From positions 1 to 5,150 of the forward strand of contig JAHEZG010000279.1 of NCBI GenBank assembly GCA_023251195.1: a stretch of 5,150 nucleotides of DNA, written 5' to 3'. Made by a program: the position numbers and the translations under genes. Below the pieces are notes generated by a model, which did no database searches, was not told the DNA's origin, and saw nothing but the letters and a program-made list of their open reading frames with translations. The DNA comes from Chitinophagaceae bacterium. Its GTDB lineage: Bacteria; Bacteroidota; Bacteroidia; Chitinophagales; UBA10324. Below, in pieces: positions 1 to 5,150 of the stretch (the first letter of the stretch is position 1; each line of letters starts with the position of its first letter).

Positions 1-818
1 TTAATTCAATCATTCACATCAAACCAATGTATTCCATCAAACAAGATAACTGGAGTTTGCATGCAGGCTTTGATGTTGCACCAACTGATTCATCCGTTTA
101 TTTTTTACCTGATGTTGAAGCGCATTACAATCTCATTGGAGAATATGTGGTTCCGTTTGCAGGAGTCAGCGGAGAAATTAATAAAAACAATTTCCAAACA
201 TTGAGCACCGAAAATCCTTTCTTAAATAAAAATCAACCAATCGCTTATTCAAAGCTGATTGATATACATGGCGGAATAAAAGGTAGTGTAGGCAATCATT
301 TTTCATTTATGATTCGCATTGCCGATCAGATTGTTGACCATTTGGCTCTGTATAATCCGGATACAAATTTCCTTACCCGTTACAATGTTTCGTTTGCAGA
401 AAATGCAAATGTGTTTAATGTGCATGCCGAATTGGGTTACAAAGAATCAGAGCGATTAAATATTTTACTGACTGGGGATTACAATACATACACTTTAGAT
501 TTCGGTGCTCCGGCTTATGGTTTACCCACTCAAAAAATTTCGTTAAAAGCGGAATACAACATCCAGAAAAAAATATTGATTAATGCTTCAGTTTACCTGG
601 CTAATAAAACCCCGTATCATTTCACTGTTGATTCGATTGATGTAACTTCATACAACAAAGGTTATGTTGATGTGAATCTCGGATTGATTTATAACTACAA
701 GAAAAATTTCGCTGCGTTTGTTCAGTTCAACAACCTAACCTCTACTGCTTATAATCGCTGGTATAATTATCCGGGTTATGGATTTGGGTTAATGGGTGGA
801 TTGATGTTGAAGTTTTAG
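1..818 (+). CDS. Outer-membrane beta-barrel protein, TonB-dependent receptor-like (3' part only)
   Basis: The frame is open from the left edge (first full codon at base 3) to the TAG stop, giving 271 visible residues. The ATG at base 27 is probably internal, because the frame upstream of it has no stop and the visible part has no signal peptide. The protein shows alternating polar/hydrophobic stretches rich in Tyr, Phe and Asn, as in transmembrane beta-strands separated by loops. The end is typical of a Bacteroidota TonB-dependent receptor barrel: a strand with FVQFNNLTS, then an aromatic loop (YNRWYNYPGYG), then a last strand ending in Phe (GLMLKF), which matches the outer-membrane beta-signal recognised by the BAM complex. 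The plug domain and TonB box would lie upstream, so active TonB-dependent uptake cannot be confirmed. A plug-less barrel is the main alternative, and the substrate is unknown. No terminator is evident after the stop, so read-through into the HU/SPOR gene 111 bp downstream is possible. Confidence 0.72.
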   Translation, partial: NSIIHIKPMYSIKQDNWSLHAGFDVAPTDSSVYFLPDVEAHYNLIGEYVVPFAGVSGEINKNNFQTLSTENPFLNKNQPIAYSKLIDIHGGIKGSVGNHFSFMIRIADQIVDHLALYNPDTNFLTRYNVSFAENANVFNVHAELGYKESERLNILLTGDYNTYTLDFGAPAYGLPTQKISLKAEYNIQKKILINASVYLANKTPYHFTVDSIDVTSYNKGYVDVNLGLIYNYKKNFAAFVQFNNLTSTAYNRWYNYPGYGFGLMGGLMLKF

Positions 819-889
819 TTGTTAATATAAGGTGGAAAAAGTGATGTCCCTTTGCTGAGTTATTGCGCCCTCTGAATTTTTGAAATGCT

Positions 890-910
890 TTGATTGAAAT
901 TTTCAATTAA
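890..910. promoter_or_regulatory. Near-perfect palindrome upstream of the HU/SPOR gene
   Basis: Two 10-base arms (890-899 TTGATTGAAA and 901-910 TTTCAATTAA) are complementary except for one G-T pair (892/908) and surround a single central base. The site ends 19 bases before the ATG at 930. It could be an operator for a dimeric regulator or a weak 5'-UTR hairpin. It is A+T-rich, and short palindromes arise easily by chance in such DNA. I found no convincing Bacteroidota promoter (TTTG plus TAnnTTTG at 17-23 bp spacing) in the 819-929 gap, and see nothing else there. Confidence 0.25.
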
Positions 911-929
911 GTTTGGCTTCGATTTAGAA

Positions 930-2066
930 ATGACCGACCTCGCTCCATATATCAAGCAACTGCTTTATCGCAATGATTGTGTCATTATTCCAAACTTTGG
1001 TGGAATAATGGCGCAATATGCATCGGCCCAGGTTCATCCAATACAAAATATTTTTTCTCCTCCTTATAAAACACTTGCTTTTAATAAAAGCCTTGTACAT
1101 AATGATGGTTTGCTCGTGAGCGAAATAGTTAGGTACACAAATGTTTCTTATGATGCTGCAACCATTTCCATTCATCAGTATGTACGGAAAATGGAAAACG
1201 ATTTATCAGGTAAAGGTCAAGCTGTAATTACTTCAATTGGAAAGTTCTATTATGATGTAGAACACAATCTCTTATTTGAACCATCAGAAGAAAATAATTA
1301 CCTGACCAATGCTTTCGGGTTCGACCGTTTTGTAGCGAAACCTGTTATGCGCCATGAAGAAGTTATTCATCAGTTGGTCAATGAACCTGCAAAAAAGAAA
1401 TCGCGCTCACGCTTTGGCTGGGCTGGTTTTGGGGTGTTGCTCGCTTTGATAGTTATTGGTTTACAAATTATTAATGTGAGCAATGATTTTAAACCATTTC
1501 ATTTAGACAAATCAAATTTCTGGAATTCCATTTCCTCCGTTTTCAAATCTGCTGATTCTTCAAATACTTCGAGAGAAGAAACACTTTCAACCCCACAAGC
1601 TTCAACAGAAACTCCTTCGCACCGCAAAGATACTTTGGTGCAGATAATTGTTTACCAGCAAACACCGGCTAACCCATCTTCAACTGCTACTGAAGTGAAT
1701 CCGGTTTTAGCTTCTTCAGTTTCAAATCCTAAAGATTCAGTGTCAAGTAAAACAGATACCATTTATTCATCTGAAAAAAATCCTCCAATGAATGCTTCTG
1801 TTGCTTCAGCAATTTCTTATGCATTATCTGTCATTCAAAAAGATGAAACAAAATATTTTGTGGTTTTCGCCTGTTTAAAGTCACAAAGCAGAACCGATTT
1901 ATTTATACAACAGATGAAGCAAAAAGGAATTGATGTAACAGTATTAATGCAGGACTCTTATTTCAGGGTTGGCAAGGGCGGATTTAATTCATCAGAAGAA
2001 GCAGTTGACAGCATGTGCACTTATCGCGGACAAGGAATTGCTGATGTTTGGGTGATGAAAAAATAA
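930..2066 (+). CDS. HU-CCDC81 and SPOR domain-containing membrane protein
   Basis: This is a 378-aa protein starting at ATG 930. The same frame extends to a TTG at 894, but the family's HU-like domain begins at about MTDLAPYIKQLL, so the ATG is preferred. Residues about 3-60 match the first bacterial HU-CCDC81 domain (LLYRNDCVIIPNFGG, then FNKSLVHNDGLL). Residues about 61-137 match the second (ITSIGKFYYD, then an aromatic FGFDRF end). A basic stretch KKKSRSR (155-161) precedes one transmembrane helix at about 162-182. By the positive-inside rule the HU domains are cytoplasmic and the rest is periplasmic. A Ser/Thr/Pro-rich linker (about 205-295) leads to a C-terminal SPOR domain (about 308-378) with YFVVFACLKS, a central helix and a YFRVG strand. 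SPOR domains bind glycan strands stripped of stem peptides, usually at the septum. HU-like folds often bind DNA, but this is not shown for HU-CCDC81. A role in envelope or division is inferred; the exact function is unknown. Confidence 0.88.
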   Translation: MTDLAPYIKQLLYRNDCVIIPNFGGIMAQYASAQVHPIQNIFSPPYKTLAFNKSLVHNDGLLVSEIVRYTNVSYDAATISIHQYVRKMENDLSGKGQAVITSIGKFYYDVEHNLLFEPSEENNYLTNAFGFDRFVAKPVMRHEEVIHQLVNEPAKKKSRSRFGWAGFGVLLALIVIGLQIINVSNDFKPFHLDKSNFWNSISSVFKSADSSNTSREETLSTPQASTETPSHRKDTLVQIIVYQQTPANPSSTATEVNPVLASSVSNPKDSVSSKTDTIYSSEKNPPMNASVASAISYALSVIQKDETKYFVVFACLKSQSRTDLFIQQMKQKGIDVTVLMQDSYFRVGKGGFNSSEEAVDSMCTYRGQGIADVWVMKK

Positions 2067-2094
2067 AAAAGCCGCTACAAGTATTTGTAACGGC
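2058..2094 (-). terminator. Intrinsic terminator between convergent genes, strongest on the minus strand
   Basis: Bases 2071-2080 (GCCGCTACAA) and 2085-2094 (TTGTAACGGC) form a 10-position stem with a 4-base loop. Read on the minus strand every position pairs, with one G-U, and the stem is followed at once by T6-A-T6 (2070 down to 2058). This suits termination of the monooxygenase gene, whose stop is 24 bp upstream in its own direction. Read on the plus strand the stem has a C/A mismatch at 2075/2090 and a poorer tail (CTTGGTTTT), so it should be a weaker terminator for the HU/SPOR gene. The minus-strand T tract overlaps the last codons of that gene. Confidence 0.75.
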
Positions 2095-2118
2095 CTTGGT
2101 TTTAAAAAAAATAAAAGT

Positions 2119-3699
2119 TTATTGTTTAACAAATTCCTTTGTAATTATTTCATCGGTTGATGTTTTAACCTTGATAAAATAAATTCCAGGTAACCAATTT
2201 TCGGTTTCTATCCGATGCGATCGTAAACCAACCGCAACTCTGCCTAAATTATTTTGATAAATAAGTTGGCCAGCTTCATTGTAAACATCAACACTGGTTT
2301 GATTTGATTCACTTGCCAGGTACAAATTCAAACTGATTCGGCTACCGGCCGGATTTGGAGAAACAGATAGCGAAGAAAATAATTCTTTACAAATTGTGAA
2401 TCCCCCATTAAGCAACGAACTGTCAATTATAAAATTTTCATCTCCGGTTTGGTAAATTGTGAATGCAAAAAAACCAAGCATCATTTCATCGGTTGTATGC
2501 TCACCGGCATAAATATCTTGTGGCGGATTGTATGGATTATCTAAGTTGTTAGTGGTATTATCATAAACTGCTTCACCAATAATTGCCTGATCTGTAAATA
2601 GGGGTATTAATTTTTTATAATTATAAATCAGTTGCCAGTGAAAATCCCATGCAGGTACATAACCAAGTCGCACAGTATCGCCAGCAATATTCTGAGCCCA
2701 TGCTTTAAAAGATTTTCCAACTCGATGCATGTGTGGCCAAAAAGAAATAAGTGAAACCGGAACACCCAATTGAAAAATGGGTTGTGCTTCATGAAAAGTA
2801 TGAACTGTATTTGCGGGAACAAACAATGGTCCATCGGTCATGCCTGTAAAATATTCTAACAATGCATTAAAATAAACTTCACGCGTTGATGCATTCGCAG
2901 TTATAAATTTGAAATTAACTTTTGTGCTATCCGTTGCGCCCTGACTTCCTGGCGCATAATGTACCTCCACTAAAAAATCTGCACCGGCCGGTACTTTGAT
3001 TCCGAAATTTCCGGGGAAAGAAAATATGCCGGCACCCGGCGCCCATGCTCCCATAAATTGTGCGTCGGCACTTGCTGCCATAGTTCCGTTACTTTCATAT
3101 CCAGGCGCAGGATCTGCCTGATCAAAATTCCATGAAGCAGAAGTTGGATCGTTATAAATTACTATGTGATGTACAATTGCATTGTTGCCTGGAATATATT
3201 CAACGGCATTAATGTAAGTGTCGCTGGTAAAATTTGAATGCACTACAAAAGTGCGATACTGATCTTCAGCTGAGTCAACAACAAAAACAGGAAGGTTCAA
3301 TGTCATATCAACTACCGGTAATTGCGAGCCAATTTGAAACACAGGAGGCGTTGGAGCATTTGCAAGATTTCCTGTTGGTTTACCATTATTAATCCAGCTC
3401 GTGATGTCTGTTATTTCCTGCTGAGTGAGATTGAATTCACCCTTGAAATGAACATAATTAGGATCGGCTTTCCAGGGTGGCATTACTTTGTTAAGTACAG
3501 CATTATAAATATCAACTGAGTTTGTGTCCACATCATTAAAACTCATTAATGGAAATGGTGCAAGGCCACCTGCTCTATGGCAATTGGAACAATGCGAGTA
3601 AATAATTGTCGCAATGTTATCTGACCAGTTTGTTGACTGGGCATTTGCAAACTGACTTACAATAAAAAGGCAAGAAATGATTATTAATTTTTTTCTCAT
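2119..3699 (-). CDS. Secreted cytochrome c / type II copper monooxygenase-like protein with T9SS sorting domain
   Basis: This is a 526-aa protein starting at ATG 3699. Residues 1-21 form a signal peptide ending ANAQ. A class I c-type cytochrome segment follows: heme motif CSNCH (C37, C40, H41), with M73 in MPPW as likely sixth heme ligand. Residues about 130-430 match the two-domain PHM/dopamine beta-monooxygenase fold. Its copper ligands can be placed: H177/H178 (IVHHIV) and H247 (EVHY) for CuH; H323/H325 (PHMHRVG) and M406 (TDEMM) for CuM. Spacings (69, 76 and 81 residues) are close to the 64, 70 and 70 of rat PHM (H108, H172, H242, H244, M314). Residues about 444-526 form a T9SS type A sorting domain, starting SVSPNPA and ending KEFVKQ, so the product should cross the outer membrane and be released or anchored at the surface. 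Family enzymes use copper and O2 to hydroxylate C-H bonds. The substrate here is unknown, and electron supply from the heme instead of ascorbate is inference. Confidence 0.9.
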   Translation of the reverse strand: MRKKLIIISCLFIVSQFANAQSTNWSDNIATIIYSHCSNCHRAGGLAPFPLMSFNDVDTNSVDIYNAVLNKVMPPWKADPNYVHFKGEFNLTQQEITDITSWINNGKPTGNLANAPTPPVFQIGSQLPVVDMTLNLPVFVVDSAEDQYRTFVVHSNFTSDTYINAVEYIPGNNAIVHHIVIYNDPTSASWNFDQADPAPGYESNGTMAASADAQFMGAWAPGAGIFSFPGNFGIKVPAGADFLVEVHYAPGSQGATDSTKVNFKFITANASTREVYFNALLEYFTGMTDGPLFVPANTVHTFHEAQPIFQLGVPVSLISFWPHMHRVGKSFKAWAQNIAGDTVRLGYVPAWDFHWQLIYNYKKLIPLFTDQAIIGEAVYDNTTNNLDNPYNPPQDIYAGEHTTDEMMLGFFAFTIYQTGDENFIIDSSLLNGGFTICKELFSSLSVSPNPAGSRISLNLYLASESNQTSVDVYNEAGQLIYQNNLGRVAVGLRSHRIETENWLPGIYFIKVKTSTDEIITKEFVKQ

Positions 3700-3771
3700 T
3701 GAATTAATGAATTATCTGAAGAATTGTATTTTGCTTTAATGAAATTGTTTTGAATAGAATGGTAAACCAGA

Positions 3772-3780
3772 CAAAAGTTA
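3772..3780 (-). promoter_or_regulatory. Weak -7-like element upstream of the monooxygenase gene
   Basis: The 118-bp gap 3700-3817 should hold any separate promoter for the monooxygenase gene. The best match to the Bacteroidota -7 consensus TAnnTTTG is TAACTTTTG on the minus strand, which has one extra base between TA and TTTG. No TTTG -33 element is visible at the usual distance upstream, so the call is weak. The start codon is preceded by an A+T-rich leader without a Shine-Dalgarno sequence, which is normal for the phylum. Confidence 0.18.
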
Positions 3781-3791
3781 CATTCGATTTA

Positions 3792-3823
3792 AATTATTTT
3801 TAAAATCAGGAATTATTTTAAAA
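3792..3823. repeat. Short imperfect direct repeat across the parC stop codon
   Basis: AATTATTTTTAAAA (3792-3805) recurs as AATTATTTTAAAA (3811-3823), with starts 19 bp apart and a difference of one T. The second copy contains the parC stop codon and its last Phe codon. A local tandem duplication or slippage in A+T-rich DNA is the simplest explanation. Confidence 0.5.
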
Positions 3824-3838
3824 CAAACTCGCCTGATT
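3804..3838 (-). terminator. Possible weak terminator of parC
   Basis: On the minus strand AATCAGG (3838-3832) can pair with CCTGATT (3810-3804) across a 21-base loop that contains the stop codon. The stem is followed by TT, then A+T-rich sequence with no long uninterrupted T run. The 7-bp stem has only three G-C pairs and the loop is large, so this is a poor intrinsic terminator, though it is the only candidate near the parC stop. Two further minus-strand AATCAGG copies near here (one at 3849-3855) weaken the case for a specific hairpin. Confidence 0.28.
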
Positions 3839-5150
3839 ACTCTTCTTTCCTGATTTTTTATCATCATCTTTTTTTGAAGCAGGTTTTACTTCCCATTCCA
3901 TATCAGATTTAGAATTGAACAAATCAACATCAGCAACATCTTTCATTTTAGAAATGGATTGCTTTAATGTGTTAGGGAATTTTGAGTTGCGAATCTCCGG
4001 CTTCTGATTTTTAGCTGCCGGCTTCGGGCTTGCTGTAACAGTTTTCTTTACAACTTCTTTTGGTTTGGAAGCTACTTCCTTTTTCGGTTCAGAAGTTTTG
4101 TCTTCCATTTTCTTTTCACTCTTACCTCCTATCCATTGCGCATCTATGAAATCATTTTCGCAAACCTTGTTGCCAACTGCTTTCCATGCTTTTACTTCAA
4201 TCTCTTTCGCAACATTAATCTTCTGCTCTTTCGGAGTTTTCTTTTTGCCTGATTGTAATAACAGTTTTGGTTCTTCGGAAGTGGTAACTGTTACACTGTA
4301 ACAACCTTCTTCTTCCGGAACAAATGAAAATTTCTTATCGAGTGTTTGTGTTTCAATCACAAAGCGCTTTAAATAATATCCTTTGTTTCCTGCGTGATAG
4401 TACAATGCAGAAACAACCGAAGTCGGATTGAATTTTTCAATCAGCAGCAATTGTGCAGGGTCGAACTTGTTGGTGAGTTCGGTATTTGTGATTTCGTAAC
4501 TGCCATCTTTATAAACCGATAGAATGGTTTCTGCGTCTTCAAAGTTGCCGAGGTATTTTCCTTTCTCTTCCGTATTCAGTTTACCAAACTGTTCATCGAA
4601 CCACAATCGTTTTCCGCTAATCATAGGTGCACCTTTCGATTTCAGTTTCACACTTCGCACGGGATACTTGGTTACAATGTTTCCGATAGATGCTCTTCCC
4701 TTCACTGCAATTTCTTTGAAGTCGAAATCGAAAACTTTTATACGCGCACTCGCGCTCGGGTTGAGTGTAACAGTGATGATTTCATTTTCACCTTTCGGAT
4801 TAATGCTGAAGTACACCACCTTGCTTCCATCCGTTCCCTTGGTTAAATCATATTCTTTATCGCGTGTGATGCCTGTAACATTGAAGCGCTTCACCATTGC
4901 CGGTCCGGTTTTTCCATCCTGGTAAACCATGTGGTAAACAGTGCGCTCATCGTTCTTGTTAAAGATGTCGAGGTGAATGACATCCTTGCCGACAAAAGTT
5001 TTTTCTGCCACTCGTGTCACCACCATTTTCCCATCCTTGCGGAAAACAATAATGTCGTCGAGGTCAGAACAGTCGAGCACAAATTCATCTTTCTTCAAAC
5101 CATGACCAATGAAACCTTCTGCTCGATTCACATATAATTTCTGATTGGCA
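3818..5150 (-). CDS. parC: DNA topoisomerase IV subunit A, C-terminal half (partial)
   Basis: The frame is open from the right edge to the TAA stop, giving 443 visible residues. The GTG at 5131 is an internal Val codon (ANQKLYVNRAEG), not a start. ParC with GyrA-like ParE partners relaxes supercoils and unlinks sister chromosomes by passing one duplex through a double-strand break. The catalytic Tyr and winged-helix part lie outside the window. What remains is the DNA-wrapping C-terminal beta-pinwheel, with repeated blade motifs such as IIVFRKDGKMVV (33-44), KRFNVTGITRDKEYDLTKG (87-105) and GRASIGNIVTKYPV (151-164). No canonical GyrA box (QRRGGKG) is visible, favouring topoisomerase IV over gyrase. 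The wording closely follows Bacteroidota topoisomerase IV subunit A sequences, including the FVGKD and FNVTG segments. From about residue 337 a Lys/Glu/Pro/Ser-rich, probably disordered tail follows, ending in QASLF. Its gap to the monooxygenase gene is 118 bp. Confidence 0.9.
   Translation of the reverse strand, partial: ANQKLYVNRAEGFIGHGLKKDEFVLDCSDLDDIIVFRKDGKMVVTRVAEKTFVGKDVIHLDIFNKNDERTVYHMVYQDGKTGPAMVKRFNVTGITRDKEYDLTKGTDGSKVVYFSINPKGENEIITVTLNPSASARIKVFDFDFKEIAVKGRASIGNIVTKYPVRSVKLKSKGAPMISGKRLWFDEQFGKLNTEEKGKYLGNFEDAETILSVYKDGSYEITNTELTNKFDPAQLLLIEKFNPTSVVSALYYHAGNKGYYLKRFVIETQTLDKKFSFVPEEEGCYSVTVTTSEEPKLLLQSGKKKTPKEQKINVAKEIEVKAWKAVGNKVCENDFIDAQWIGGKSEKKMEDKTSEPKKEVASKPKEVVKKTVTASPKPAAKNQKPEIRNSKFPNTLKQSISKMKDVADVDLFNSKSDMEWEVKPASKKDDDKKSGKKSNQASLF

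Noticed and set aside
27..29. ATG as the start of the left-edge barrel gene
   Set aside because: The frame is open to the window edge, no signal peptide follows, and only the last barrel strands are visible, so the true start lies upstream.
894..929. TTG start adding 12 residues to the HU/SPOR protein
   Set aside because: The HU-like domain starts at the ATG at 930, and the extra residues resemble no family N-terminus and overlap the palindrome.
924..1175. Minus-strand open frame of 83 codons
   Set aside because: It lies wholly inside the HU-like region on the opposite strand and shows no recognisable domain.
2628..2834. Second minus-strand frame inside the monooxygenase gene
   Set aside because: It overlaps the copper-ligand coding region in another frame and looks like composition, not a gene.
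3322..3519. Plus-strand open frame opposite the cytochrome segment
   Set aside because: It is antisense to the recognisable heme and MPPW coding region and has no domain signal.
3963..4010. RNSKFP-like segment in the ParC tail, considered as an inserted coding repeat
   Set aside because: Only one copy is present in the window and no flanking repeats are visible, so there is no evidence of an insertion.
4524..4925. Plus-strand open frame of 133 codons opposite parC
   Set aside because: It is antisense to well-conserved pinwheel coding sequence, with Ser/Phe/Pro-rich composition typical of a reverse-frame shadow.
5129..5131. GTG as a start codon for a 437-aa protein
   Set aside because: It is an internal Val in a conserved ParC segment, and the frame continues to the right edge.

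Overview
The window reads as chromosomal DNA of a member of the Bacteroidota. Four features support this: a secreted protein with a C-terminal type IX secretion (T9SS) sorting domain, an HU-CCDC81/SPOR envelope protein of the kind found in that phylum, a plug-and-barrel type outer-membrane protein, and a long Bacteroidota-style topoisomerase IV subunit A. The DNA is A+T-rich and the starts lack clear Shine-Dalgarno sequences, which also fits. I cannot name a genus.

Layout: 1-818 (+) is the 3' end of an outer-membrane beta-barrel gene, probably a TonB-dependent receptor-like protein, cut by the left window edge. After a 111-bp gap with a small palindrome, 930-2066 (+) encodes a membrane protein with two HU-like domains, one transmembrane helix and a C-terminal SPOR domain. 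A convergent terminator hairpin lies at about 2071-2094. Next, 2119-3699 (-) encodes a secreted 526-aa protein joining a c-type cytochrome motif, a PHM/DBM-type dicopper monooxygenase module and a T9SS sorting domain. A 118-bp A+T-rich gap with a short direct repeat follows. Finally, 3818-5150 (-) is the C-terminal half of topoisomerase IV subunit A (parC), cut by the right edge.

The genes do not form one pathway. Three of the four concern the cell envelope or secretion, and parC is a housekeeping gene. The two plus-strand genes may be cotranscribed, since no terminator is visible between them. parC and the monooxygenase gene lie in the same direction, but the 118-bp gap suggests separate control.

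The most interesting items are the cytochrome c-dicopper monooxygenase-T9SS fusion, whose six copper ligands can all be placed; the possible DNA-to-peptidoglycan tether topology of the HU/SPOR protein; and a sliding-clamp-like pentapeptide at the extreme C-terminus of ParC. No mobile element, CRISPR array, tRNA or rRNA was seen.
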